This document shows, piece after piece, positions 1-12,072 of a DNA stretch of 64,000 nt. The stretch is from contig JAZARR010000175.1 in the NCBI GenBank assembly GCA_037389465.1, forward strand, positions 3,906,001-3,970,000, in the 5' to 3' direction. The notes under the pieces were generated by a model, which saw only the letters and a list, made by a program, of their open reading frames with translations, ran no database searches and had not been told where the DNA came from. The translations under genes were made by a program, and so were the position numbers. Source of the stretch: Baylisascaris procyonis (Eukaryota; Nematoda; Chromadorea; Rhabditida; Ascarididae). Within the stretch, counting starts at the first letter, position 1. The number at the start of each line of letters is the position of its first letter.

Positions 1-354
1 CCCTCTGTGGCATATATCAGGTCGACTAATACCTTCAAAAGAAAATATGGGCACTTGAGTATAACTGAAAATGTATGTAAGCTTTCTAGACTAACGAATT
101 TGAAAAAAAAAAAGGAGTCATTTCTTGACAAATTGTCGATTCGATTGGAATGTGGGTACTTTATTGCAAACATTTTATTTGTTGGTGATTTGATGAAATG
201 GCTGCTTGAGTGAGCAGAATTACAATAGAGTAATAGGCCAGTTAACAAGACGTTGATGTTATGGACATCAAATGCTATTCGATAAGTATCTGAATGAATG
301 GGTGATCTTATTTGGCAAAATATGGGTTTCAAAGAAAGAGCAGTTGCATTGTAG

Positions 355-3084
355 TGGGCTCAGCATGGTGGCAAATGGCATGGAGGAGCGGCACAGTCGA
401 GGGCAGTAGGAGACAGGCCTCCCGCACCTAGTTCCCTCCATACGAGTCGTGCTGCATCACCGGATCGGCGTGCCAGTCAACCGTCATGTCCCGTTTCGGC
501 TAGATACGCCGCCGCTGTCGCCAACAATAGCCACGTAAGATTGCTAGATTCTTATGGCAATGAGTTACTAGGCAGTGCCAAGCTAATGCATGCCGAGGAG
601 AGAACAATAAACAGAGGTCAAATAGAGTTCTGACCATGGTTTCGCTAGCGACTGCCACCAAATTCTCATGCAAATTAAGTTAAGCTTGTTCGTTATTCAC
701 GTCGAAAGTGAAAGGTTTTATGAATATCTCTTTCCTGAAGCAACAAAGGTATATTCGGGTGGAAGAGACTCTCTAGATCCGGAAGATGACAGTTTTAGCG
801 GGAGATTCAGAAGCGGTATATCTAATATCAGGCATTTTTCACCTTGACCCTTGAGTTTGAGGAATCCAAGTTGATAGTTATTAGTCTACAGGATGACTTA
901 TTCCGGGAACCAATCTGACTGGTGCGTTGCGTAGTGTATTGTCAGAGGAATCCATACTTTTTATGCTATACGTTTTCGAGCTGTGATGGGGGTTAAGTGA
1001 AAAAAGATGTGTAGTTTGTTGGGAAGTGATATACACGTGTGAAAAGTCTTTCGAACAAGGTTTTCACCTATCGAGGAGGTTCACTCTTCAAATAGTGTTT
1101 AGAAGGCGAAAAACGGTACAAATATATAGTCATTCAGGTAGATAAATTCCCTGCACCCATTGTGCTATGTTGACGTCATTTGACTTACTTGCACTCTTCT
1201 CTGTCTCGCTTTGGGCAAATATATTTGCTCACAAGGTGGGTGCATGATAAGGAAATGCATAGATAGATAAGTGCATTTAAAAAGATCAGGTGATAAGCAT
1301 TGTTTGATGACGAATGAAAAATAATGTCCACGAATGGGATCCGAACTTGTGGCAGACGCTGTGCGGTTTGAGCTAGAGCGGGGCTTTTACTTATTGTTTA
1401 TTGCGTTGAATCGCGTCTGCGGAGGCTTTCATTCAAAATCAAACGAGTCTAAGACGGTTTCAGATTGACTTATCGTTAGAAGTTAAAGACAAGCAAACAA
1501 AAAGTTTTGCGCAACTCAAGACTTGGCCGAGTAAAACGATAACAGTGAGCAGGTTTATCTTACTGTGTTTTCTTGGGAATTCTGTTGATGGTTTTTTTAA
1601 GGTTTGTGATTTTTTTGTGCTTTGTTCATAAAAAACAAAAGGTCGAAACATGAGAAGGTAGCATAATGGATGTAATCTGTTGTCGGAAACGTGTAACCAG
1701 AGGTCGAGAACTTTTCCTAGCCTCTCGGAGTGAGTTCTTATCTCTTTCTTCATGCTTGAGTTACTTTGTAGAACTTTTTGCAAAGCATTTCTAAGTTTAT
1801 ATTCAGTGAAAGAATTTTTCAGAAAGTTTTGTCGTCTGATCTCACAGTGTATTCGACGGGTTCGCAAGGTTCTTTCGCCAAAGCGCTTCTTTCTCCTCCA
1901 CTCAAGGACGGGAACAAGGTTTCTTTTTCTATTTTATCAACTCTTTTATCGTATTGTTTACAGAGGTGTTATTAACTACATATAAAAGCAGGTTAACCGT
2001 GCAAAGGAAATCAATGCATTTAAATGTTTCCTTCCAGGAGGAGAATAATCCCTCTAGAATGTTTTTTTATGTTTCTAATTTTTGTTGTGCTTGAAAAAGA
2101 AAGCTCATTTTCAGCTGTTGGTATGTTTCGTACCCGATCCGTTAAGTAGTACATGCATCACGTTACTATGAACGCTGTGAGATACGGTTACGAAAGTGAT
2201 TTGAGCGGGCAAACGATATCTTGCTCATCGTAAATTCACGTTTTTGTCGTCTATTTTGCTATAAGTGGATGCAGATCTACACACCTGTTAAAGAAACAGT
2301 GTATATGGTGCGATGTCTGTAATTTTCTAATGTTGGTATTTTTTGGCAAGGAAGCAGTAATGTGTATGGTGTGATAGCTGCTTTTTCGAATATAGGTATA
2401 TTCTGGCACGGTGATTATGTTGGGCAATTTGTTGACGTGCATAGTGCGGTGGTGAGACATGGTGTTGCGTAGAGCATTCGAGTGTGCTGCCAACACGTGA
2501 AGTTGTTACGCGTTGCGGCGCCGCATCGGCGTGCAGATGCGAACCCATCACCCTCCTATGCATTCGATGGGCGTCGTCGCCCATGCGATCTTTCGCACTC
2601 CATTCCTTTCTCTATTTCTCTTCTGTAGTTAGTTTCTCGCTTCTCCTTTATATTTGCTCTCGCTAATCGACGTTCTGTTTGTCGAATGAATGCACACACA
2701 CTGAAGACATTCCTTCGCCTCTTCTGTTCGATCGGTTCGATTTTTGCTATGCAGTTAACTTACTTGGTGATTGAGTTTTATTTGGATTGGTGATTAGGGT
2801 GTTGGATGTTATTCGTCGTGATATTTGATCCAGCGACTTTTCTTGTTTACTTGAGAGGTGTTCCCTCGTTTTAATTATGAATTGAGGAAGACTGGGGTGT
2901 TTTTTTTGCAAGAATTTTTGCAAATAATTACATCGTCTCTTTGAAAGAAGTAGCGAAGATTTTGCTCAACTTTTTCTCTTTTTTTTTTTTTTTTGGAAAA
3001 TATGACTAAACTCTTACGGAACTTCGTCTTCATTTGCCCAAATATTCTTCGATTGTTTTCATGCAAATGAATGCATACATAGAC

Positions 3085-3174
<90 letters not shown>

Positions 3175-6100
3175 CCAAATGACATGACCAAAACTAACTA
3201 TATTTTTTAATTCATAGAGTATCATTCATGGATTCTTACCTTCCAAAAGTGAGCCAAAAATACCCATGTTACCACTTCAGTGGATGTTGTTCCATGTTCA
3301 TCAATTCCGTCGAACTAAAATATTACTTGATGTTATTAGATGAGACATGGCCTATGCTATGAAGTGATCAACGGCTCTGAGGGTTTACTTCGCAGTTGTC
3401 GGCAAGGTTTAATCAAAGTGGTAGCGTGAGGAAATGTAAGTTTTTAAGGAAAGGTGACTACAGTTAAAAAAAAACCACTTCTTTGGCGACAGGGGGCTGA
3501 GGGAGGGCCCCAATCCTTTATGAAGATTTCGGCTTTGAATGGGAAAGTCGCTTTTTTTTCATCCTTAGGCTATTTGCCTGCCCAGATATTCGTATACATG
3601 CATATATATGAATGATGTTTGTGTAACTTCAACACTTTGTAAAGGGCTGACATTAGGGAACGACTATGAGCTATCTGCATGAGTGATGATGACTTCTCGA
3701 GAACCCCTTTAAATCTTTTTGATGAATTGCTTTCAATCAATTACCACTCTGCTTGCTCGATGGAGTAATGTAGTCAATCACTGGCTGTCATGCAAGTTTT
3801 GTGCTTGCGGTGGGATCGAGCTGTCTCATTGGTCGCTGATCTTATCTGCATGACCTCGCGGTGATCTGTTAGGGTATGGGCGTCACATATATGACTAATA
3901 TTTTAGGTATCTATGTGCACTGTATGTCTGCTATTTAATCTCTCCGATTTTGTAATAATCTCTTCTAAGATGGAAATATCCCTTCATGGATCTAAGTTGT
4001 ACCTACACATCGCCGAAAGATTCCCTTAAATACCTTCCATGAGGTTTGGCTGTTGTCGATTCTTATCGCTGACATTCTGCAACGATTTGAAAAGGGTCCA
4101 AGATTTTATAGTGGGCTTGCTGTCAGCAGTTATTATTTTAAGAAAATTGAATTCCAGCGATTATTCTGTTGAATGATTTGCAGCCCGAAAGAAAGTTCCT
4201 ACAAATTTTCGGGTGATTTTTTCTGCTTTTTTGAGCTCTTTTTTTATATGTGACTGTTGAGGCTTTCATCTGATTTTAGAACCTAGAAAGTTTTTGCAAT
4301 TCCATATCAGAAAAGCGATGGAAAGGTTGCTTGTATGATATCCTTCAAAAGATATCATGCATTATAGCCTTCTCCATATAGGTCGAACTTTCCTCGACGA
4401 GTGTGCATCGTGGATGTGCTGATTGTTTGAGAGTTTCTTGCAGGGCAACAATGTATCGTCGCTGAGGGGAGGCTTACATACGAGTGTGTCTGGGAGTGCG
4501 CTGAATGACTCGAAGAAGGTGGCATTGGTGTATGATCCGAGTGACGAGAACGCCAATCCTCCTTTGCCTTCGGCGCATCGCAGTCCCATTTCAGATGCAA
4601 CTATGACCAACACTGCCACCACACATGGTTCGTTCTACACTTGGAAGTCGAGTTGAGAGAAGCCGTTTTTTTCTCCTATCGACCCCTATTTGTGATCATT
4701 TGCAAACCACAAAAGATATGTTAGCCATATCTTTGTATCCTCTAAAGAAAAGGTCTCATGCAATTTTAAGGCCAGTGGAGGGGGAGAAAAATAGAAAAGC
4801 AAGTCTGTTGTGTCATCATGAATAGAAAGCGCTCTCAGAAATGTGCAGAAGACGCAATCGCTCCTGTCAATGTTTTGCTGATGGTCCTTCTCGCTGATGG
4901 TTTCAGCCCCCGGTTGAATGATCATACGTCCTTTCACCGTAACAGAGGGGCCGAAATTTCAAAACTCTCCCCAAGCCACGTTATAGCTCACCTTATGTAC
5001 AAGACTTAGCGTTATCCTCCATGTTGTTGGCAGGTGATCTTTTAGTACCTTCTGTTCCTGCCCTTCAATTTCCATCCCTTCCCTCTTCTTTGTCCATGCA
5101 AAGGAAACGATTAGCGTAATTAGTTGCGGTGATGGAGTCTCCGTTAGCCAGTAGTAATCGTTTAATCCTGGCCGCACCGAAAGCAGTAAATGGCCGAAGT
5201 TTATGCTATAAGAAAATATTGTTGCCGGATTCCTCAAATACTTTATTTTTTTAAAGTATTGTTTGCGGAATCTTGCATAAAGCTGTCATGATGGCTGTCG
5301 GTTGCTGTTCATATGTTTGTCTGAAGTTTCAACTTAAAATTTACAGAACCTGAAGGGGGATGGGGAGAACGCTGGTATCGTGTAATTGCAGCAAGGACAA
5401 TGAACACTGCGGTCGAAGAAGTTAGAGGAAGGAAATTTTATTGGGGCCAAGCAAAAAGTTGTAGAAGCTGTGATGACAGTACAAGAGCGCATCCAAGTTT
5501 TTAAAAGTAGTAGCGGTTTGAGGGCAATACATTCTCCCTCGTTTCGGCATTTAACGACAATGTCAGTGGATTGCAGTGTAGCATCCTGCATGCATATCAA
5601 TGCAGGATCGTATTATTACAATTCACTAATGTCGCTCACCTCCTTGCCTCTCTCGTATGCGGTGTTGTGTGACTCTCCCCTCCCCCCCCCCCCTCCCTCT
5701 TCAATTAGTCTGTAGAAATGCCGGTAGTCTTTTGTTCGTAATTTTATTTGGATTGAAGTTATTATTTGCCATTTCATATAGAACATACGAACTGCTAACC
5801 ATCGCAAAGCGCCTTTAAATTTGTAAATCTCTTTTATTCTAATATAGAGAGTCGGCTGCAACCTATTAGTGAATTTTTTGTTGGGATGTTGAGGTTTATA
5901 AGCGGTCGGTCATATAGAATAAACCATGAAAGACATTATTGTTTTCTGTCAAAGTGTTTCGCCTGTGAAATGCCAAAAAGCGCGTATCGTCCTAACGTCC
6001 TTGTCGGACTTTTTCTTAGACCAGTTTCGCAAGTTTTGTTCCTTTTGCTAATGAGGAAAGTGTGTTTTGGGAAAGAGAAGCTTGCAAATAGCTGCACGAT

Positions 6101-8687
6101 GGATCGGTTGGAGTTGATTTGTTGATTGGAGAAGTGTTTGTCAACTTATCTTTATCTAGGAAAACTTTATCTAGTAGCTGTCTAGATTTTCTCACAGTGA
6201 AGCGTAGGGGGTTACATAATTTCTATTACTTTAAGGGAACATTCCTTCACGTTCATGGGCCGATATCGCAAAGAGTAGGTCGTCGACATGCGGTACAACG
6301 TCACGCATCAGTGATATTACCTCGCAGCCGTCACCTCGTGATGTATCTCCTGAAATGAATAGCCCCTCCAGCAGTACCCAACAGGAACGCACTTCCAGCT
6401 CTGCTTCGTCGATCAATGGTCAGCTGATTTTGATTGCTTATTAGCACTACTTTTATGAACGGCTACAACGAGCGGTTCCTCTTTGCCTAAAAAATGAACT
6501 GAACACCTTATGGTAGCGATATGGGGTCGTAAACATTCCGCCTAATCTGTTATTTTTCAAGAATACTCATTAGCAACCGCATACAGTGCTATCCTCAAAA
6601 AAGGGACGAACTGCAGAAGCGAGGATTTTGCATTGTGAGAGTTGTCACTGTTTGGCGAGGGAGGGGAGCGCTTCCTTATAATCTGTAACATGTTTCACAC
6701 AAACGCATAATTCTTGGCATTGCATTTACAGTGTCAAGAATTGTGGTAGATTTAACGAAGGGAAAAGTATTTTATCTAATAATAAAGCTGCGGGAGATCA
6801 GGTTTGTGTCAGGGCGCATACGCACCAAACATGACCATGAATGATTTTGGAAAATCAACCCATATCCTATGCTTCTTTGCAGTGATATTCGCAGTAGCCA
6901 TTAATGCTTATAAAAGGCCTCAGTATATGACATTTCTTTGAAGGATCAACAGAAGCGCCAAAGGAGTCTGAGCCGGTCGCATCGTGCTCGATTGCAGGCG
7001 ATGCACTGACGCAGATCGCCGGTGCCGACGAGGGGGCACGCTTGCAGGGCATTTCGTTCTTCTATGACCCCAATGAGCCAGCTTCCAGCTTTGATCAGAG
7101 GAACCCAATCGACTTTAGCGCAACGGATTTGGAAGATTGTAAGTCGCTTTGGTCGTTAAAAGAGTTACGAATTATGAAGTACGGATTGCTTGTTTTAGTT
7201 TGTTTTCTAAAATGGACTTGGTGGAGAGTCAGATAGGAAAGTGATTGTAGCTGCTAGTTCCTTCAGATGAATATCTTGATGTCAGAACACTGAAGCATCG
7301 ACAGGTGTTTTGCGTCTGCAGGAATCATTTAAGCCTAGCGATTTTGTGTTTTCCCTTTTCACAGTTTTTGGCCAAAACATTCGCATCTCACTCTCAATGT
7401 TGCAAAATTTTAGATTATTTCAACTTCATTTCAGTCTCTCCGAGTACGCCATTAGCGGCATATCCTCAAGGGTCGGCAATTTTCATCGATGACGATCGCC
7501 GCTCCAAAGAAGAGTCTTTCTCGAAGTCGCATCGTTCGTCTCCTCAGGTTTGGCTTCATAATTCATCAAAATGAACGGCTTCTTTGGGGAATTCATCATG
7601 TTTCATTTCGGCTCTGCCACATTTCCGGTTTTGTATAAAGATGATGTGAGAGGCGGCCAAGGCGTTAATTTGTGTTGCTATTTGGCTGCGTAATATTCAT
7701 TTCATCACTTTAGCTTGGACAGCATATTAAGAATGCAGTACATCTAAATTTACATAATGGACGAAAGTAATTGGGAGTAGGTCTTGGGTAGTGTTGCGTG
7801 GTTGGGAATTCGATTGTAGATGTGTACCATATCTTTTCAGTAATGGATAAAACGGATGCACATAGCTTTTGTAGAGTCGAGCACATTATCGCCTATGGTT
7901 TTTAGCATGAGACTGATCATCGTTCTGGCACATCGGCCATGGGCGTTGTGTTGAAATTGGAGGGTGGTAAAACGATGACGTTGCCTGCGATGGGAACCGG
8001 CGAGCTGGGCGGAGCCGTTCTTGTTGAGGACAGGAAGCACGCTCTCCTCATTGAACAGCTAACGCACCATTGGAAAATGTTTGAAGAACATGGCTCTGGT
8101 ATGTTTTTTTCTGCATTGCTATTGCACTATCTTCTTGTTCAGGAGGAAATTTTATTCGACGAAGCAGATGCTTAATTGTCCAATAGGAAGTCTAGCTTAT
8201 TAGTCTAGCTTTTATCTGCTATATTAAAGTGTACAAAAATATCATTTTTGTTGTAAGAATCTGCAGTTGTATTTTATATTTGTTTACATTTTTAGAATTT
8301 ATATATTATCCACCAATGCAATTTAAAGGTATTAGGCTAAAGCGCATTTCTGGGTATGTGGGTGATTGCAGAGGTTCTATGGTGAACGGACTCCAATTAT
8401 AACGAGTTGCAAGTGTAAAAATTTGGAATAATCAAGAATATGCTATAATAGATTTGCTCAGGTATGAGTGCTTCCCTGTTGGGCTTCAAAAAGTGACTGT
8501 GAGAGGAAGAAGGGATTAGCATAAAACGATAGGTTGGGGGACTCTAGGAAATACGGTATTCGCAGGTGCAAATTATCATGCGATCATTTATTTGTTTCAT
8601 TTCATATGAGATCATTTTTCAGCTCCTATTCGATTTGTGGATATTGCGAAGAAGAGGACGACAGTTGCCAAGAAGGAGAGTTGCTGA
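355..8687 (+). CDS. 3' part of an unrecognised multi-exon gene, Ser/Pro-rich protein
   Basis: Eight exons join in one frame: 355-534, 1823-1918, 4444-4627, 6236-6418, 6944-7138, 7435-7547, 7906-8098 and 8623-8687. They give 402 residues ending in TGA. Every junction agrees in phase (0,0,1,1,1,0,1) and most have a T-rich acceptor and GTAAG/GTATG-like donor; the acceptor at 6235 (CTTTAAG) and the donor at 4628 (GTTCGT) are weaker. The start lies left of the window. The product is rich in Ser, Pro, Thr and Ala, with the motif RSWADIAKSRSS, an acidic patch IFIDDDRRSKEESFSK, and a more folded-looking C-terminal part (VVLKLEGGKTMTLPAMG, LLIEQLTHHWKMFEEHG) ending PIRFVDIAKKRTTVAKKESC. No signal peptide, membrane segment or known domain is visible. 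It may be an intracellular scaffold, which is inference only. It converges with the minus-strand glutamate transporter. Extra exons between 1918 and 4444 are possible. Confidence 0.72.
1171..1178. promoter_or_regulatory. Perfect CRE octamer TGACGTCA
   Basis: The palindrome TGACGTCA, the full cAMP-response element bound by CREB/ATF-type bZIP factors, lies inside an intron of the Ser/Pro-rich gene. Two more occur at 45222-45229 and 48136-48143. Function is not shown. Confidence 0.3.
1330..1390 (-). other. Possible degenerate tRNA-derived sequence
   Basis: Read on the minus strand, this short GC-richer stretch has a box-A-like TAGCTCAAACCG (1364-1375) followed about 16 bases later by a box-B-like AGTTCGGATCC (1337-1347). 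Those are the two internal RNA polymerase III promoter elements of tRNAs. The anticodon arm is too short and the acceptor ends do not pair over seven bases, so it is not a functional tRNA. A tRNA-derived SINE remnant or chance are both possible. Confidence 0.2.
3087..3172. repeat. (AT)n microsatellite, about 43 copies
   Basis: This is an uninterrupted run of AT dinucleotides of about 86 bp. It lies between exons 2 and 3 of the Ser/Pro-rich gene and is therefore intronic. The apparent minus-strand reading frame through it (poly Ile-Tyr) is an artefact of the repeat. Confidence 0.97.
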
Positions 8688-10620
8688 GTAGTGATGATGC
8701 ATAGGCCATCCGTTCAGCGACGACTCTCGTGCGTCGTGTCACACTTGGAGCATTTTTACACGACACACATGTCCGGTTGTTGGCCTCTTTTCTAAACGTT
8801 CGCTTTGTTATTTGTTTGTATGACCACTTAACACCATCGCTTGCTTGCTTGTCATGCTTCGGCTCAATATCTCCTTCATTTCTCAATTTCCACTCGATTC
8901 TTTGTCATTATATGCTCTCACCTAAGTTACTTATTTCTTTCGTTTTAAGTTTCTCTCCATTCTTAACAATTGTAAGTTGCACGCATGGGAACACCGAACT
9001 CCTTGTAACTTTTTGCTGTTTTTATATGTTGTTTTTTCTTTTCTAATAACATATCTATCCTGCTTTTGGGCAGATTTGCCTCCAATCTTGCTTACTTACT
9101 CGAGTGATGTGCTTCTTTAGATGTGATTTCTGAGAATGTCGATGTTGGCTCTTGATGGATAGATTGTTGGACGAATTTTTTGGGCCAACAAAGAGCAGCG
9201 AGTTGTTGGTTGCATATGGCCAGCTAGTTGATTGATCGGCTGCTGTGCCATTCGATTTAGTATGCCTTTTGCATATTTCGTCTTATCACTTTGTTTGGAA
9301 ACACGTTATACTTTTCATCATTATTTAAACGTTTTAGTTTTATATAATTCCTCTCGTTTGTCAACTATATAGCTTCTGAGTGGTTTATTTTTTTTATTTA
9401 TTTTTTAAATTCAAAGATGTTTGTTTCTTCATCTGCAAAACAGCTGGCAATAAGCACTTGCTTTGCCGGTTAACGTATGCTTTTCGAATATCGAATAGTG
9501 CTATGAGAATGTTGGGAGAGTGGGGAGTGAAGTGGTTCGGTGTTCTTTTTGATATTATTGCTGGATCGGTATTTAAGGGGACAGTCTAACTGCATATATC
9601 GAAAATCGTTCATTGTATCTAATCGGTTGTACATTTTTTGGATATATTTTTCGGAATGGAGTTTTTTTTGTCGAGCAAATATGTTTTAGAGGTTGGGGCG
9701 GATGATCTCTCGATACCTTTTTAACCTCCCCCCTTATTCCATAACTTCCTCTCCCCCTCCCATCCTTCTTTTGCTGCAATGCCTTTGCTTGAGTGATATG
9801 TCCCCTTTGGCATGTTCATGGTTAATCCATCAACGCCACAAATGCGTAGGTGATGAAAGTAAAACGATTTTATTAAAAGTGACTAAAATTAGATATGGGA
9901 ATTTTTTTATGTTGAAATGTGAGATTCGAATTTGGGAGAGTGCACCTATGCAGGCAGGACTATGCCGCGCTTATCTCTTTATTTGCAGAATTTCTTTTGT
10001 GTGCTGTGTTGTTATTGGTCATAGTGGAATTTTGAAACGCTTCCCGGTGCGAGCCGTTTTTTGTGTTGCTCTGACTTCATTGTTCTGTCGCTTTGTTTGC
10101 CGCCTTCCCCTCCTCCTCAGTCCCTCCACTATCTCTTGCTTTCTAACGTTTTTTTGCCTCTAGTATCATAGGTGATAAATTGTTTTCTAAAAGGTTTTTA
10201 TTGCATATGTGAAAGCTTCAAATTATATTTTTATTTCACGATTCTAATGTCGTTATCTTTTCCTTTCTTAAAATAATTTGTTTTAATGTGGTCGTTGCCA
10301 GTTTTGCGGTACTGAGGATGATCATGTCTCTTCTTGTTATTTCGCTTTAGAATTTAAGTAAGATTTGTTTCATTGAAAGAGGCTCAGGTTTGCTAACAAT
10401 ATGATAACATAATGATGGTAGAAATTTCTTGGTTAATAATTTTTAGTTCATGTGGCTTTATTTTAATGTGGGCTTTATTAAGTGAATTTCATCGCTTGCG
10501 GAATAAAGTAAAGGGAGCGCGCAGAGAAATCTGCAAACGTTGCAAAGTTCATTGATTCTATTTATTTGTTGGTGAAGGGCATTTTCGAGAATCAAGGGGG
10601 TTGGCTAAATTAAATGTCAG
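8688..10620. other. 3' flank of the Ser/Pro-rich gene, no supported gene
   Basis: This stretch is AT-rich and T-rich on the plus strand. A 156-codon open frame at 9693-10163 is rich in Cys, Leu, Phe and Ser, with no recognisable domain, and looks like a chance frame in pyrimidine-rich DNA. No convincing splice-bounded exon was found. The 3' untranslated region of the upstream gene should start here. Confidence 0.5.
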
Positions 10621-10808
10621 GAAAGTCGTCGAGAACGGGTACTTGACCATCTGTGCGAAATACAGCGGAAGTAAGCTTAGTTTTGCTCAATATGTGCGTG
10701 CTGTTGTTGTTGTTGTGTACACCTATGGTTGTCATCTCAAAGCGGCCGTTTTTCGCTGATGAGAGCGGGAATTACGACACAGCGACGCACAATTCTACGA
10801 CCTAATGT
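10621..10808 (+). CDS. Possible short coding segment(s), unknown
   Basis: Two overlapping interpretations exist. First, 10621-10670 is a 50-bp putative exon (TGTCAG acceptor, GTAAGC donor) reading ESRRERVLDHLCEIQR. Second, an ATG at 10692 opens a 37-codon frame to the TAA at about 10803-10805. Its start (MCVLLLLLCTPMVVIS) resembles a signal peptide and its tail (RPFFADESGNYDTATHNSTT) follows a Lys-Arg. The leucine run comes from a GTTGTTGTT microsatellite, so the signal-like character may be fortuitous. Either could be a small exon or a short secreted peptide. Neither is proven. Confidence 0.22.
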
Positions 10809-10973
10809 CATCTCTTTATCGTATAGTCATCCATTTGTCTCAACCACTTTGATAACGTTCGTCGCATGCGCCTACTTAATCCCTCCCTATCCCATCCAGC
10901 CATCTGCAAGGAAGTTATACTAGCCTTCGCCTTTGCGCCAGCAAAACTTCAAAAAGTCGCATCATCTCTCCAG

Positions 10974-11450
10974 TTATCTGCAAAGTTTCTGAACAGTTCG
11001 CCTTATGCTGGACTTAAGTGTCTTGCCATAGTGTTCACCTAAAGAGACGTCAATGCTTGCGTCGTAACATTGTGTGGATTCTATCATGCCATTTTTCGTG
11101 TGGCGGCTGCTAGGCTTATTCCACTTCATTGATTTGTTAGCTGGGAGTGGTGAGATCGCAGTTCCTTCTTGTAGGTCGTTTCGAGATTGAGAGCAGGTAT
11201 CTGTATCAGAAGGATGAAAGCTTTTCAAACCAGTGCTAGTGTCGGCCGAAAACCCTCATAAGAGTTGTTGCATATAGTCGTGATAAGTTTGACGCCGCGA
11301 TTTCAGTTACCTTGACCTGACCAGCACTAGGAATGAGTGGAATAGCGATAAGCGAGGGTATTCGCAATTCAGCGCTTTCCATCATAGTTGATCGATGAAC
11401 GTCTTCATATCTAGCGATATTGAGAGGTGACGAATAACGGTCTATAGATT
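10974..11450 (-). pseudogene. Frame-disrupted coding stretch of unknown family
   Basis: On the minus strand, an open stretch from about 11445 down to 11243 includes RYEDVHRSTMMESAELRIPS and VTEIAASNLSRLYATTLMRV. It ends at a TAG in its own frame. From the GGGTTTT run at about 11254-11260 a second open frame takes over and continues to a TAA at 10974, with stretches such as SADTSTGLKSFHPSD and GEHYGKTLKSSIRRTVQKLC. The composition of the two halves looks like one protein separated by a one-base shift. Alternatives are a very small intron, two unrelated exons, or a sequencing error in the T run. No upstream exon could be linked with confidence, and the family is not recognised. Confidence 0.35.
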
Positions 11451-12072
11451 ATGTTAAATTTATATCTGCAGAGTTGTTTTCTTTTTTTTTCCATTCAGTA
11501 TGCGCGTAAGTTTTTCACGTTTCACTGTCTGCTCTATCATGTATCTAATTATATATCAAAGTTTCAGTATGCGATTTCTTTCTAGGCTATTGAAGCTTTT
11601 TTTAAATGTGAAGCAGTGAGCGCATGGTCTTCGAAATTGTTTTCTTTTTATGAGACGGGTTGGGCATTTTAAGGTTGCTGACGGTTGGATTGTTTTTTAT
11701 TGGGTGGGCGAAAGTTGTTGCAGGTTTGTTTGGAATCAAATTAAAAGGAAATTTGGTGTTTAAGCGGAAATCAGAAAAGAACGATTAGTGAAAGACGACC
11801 GTTCGTTGCTGTCAAAAATACGTGTATCATTATGCGTTGATTCAGCACGTCATGAAGCAAAACGTTTTCGTTTCGATTTCAGCGGGAACACCTCTGACAA
11901 AAGTGATTTTTCTAAGGGATTTTGTTTTCACATTTTCTAAGTTTTTTTTTTTTTTGAATATGTGCTTACCTGTGCATCCCTATGTAGACGGATCGTACTG
12001 TTGATTATGTGAGGTAGTTGAATGAGGGGATATTGATACGTTAGCGTTTAATATTAATTTCGATAATTCATT

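Noticed and set aside
2327..2600. Overlapping frames on both strands in a GC-richer intronic patch
   Set aside because: No acceptable donor and acceptor pair, and neither strand clearly better; an extra exon here is possible but unsupported.
2875..3225. 116-codon minus-strand frame
   Set aside because: It consists largely of Ile-Tyr from the (AT)n microsatellite.
8625..8705. Alternative frame SICGYCEEEDDSCQEGELLS for the last exon of the Ser/Pro-rich gene
   Set aside because: The only strong acceptor there combined with the preceding phase-1 donor selects the other frame (PIRFVDIAKKRTT).
9693..10163. 156-codon plus-strand frame
   Set aside because: Pyrimidine-rich DNA, no domain, no splice context; composition is Cys/Leu/Phe/Ser biased as expected of chance.
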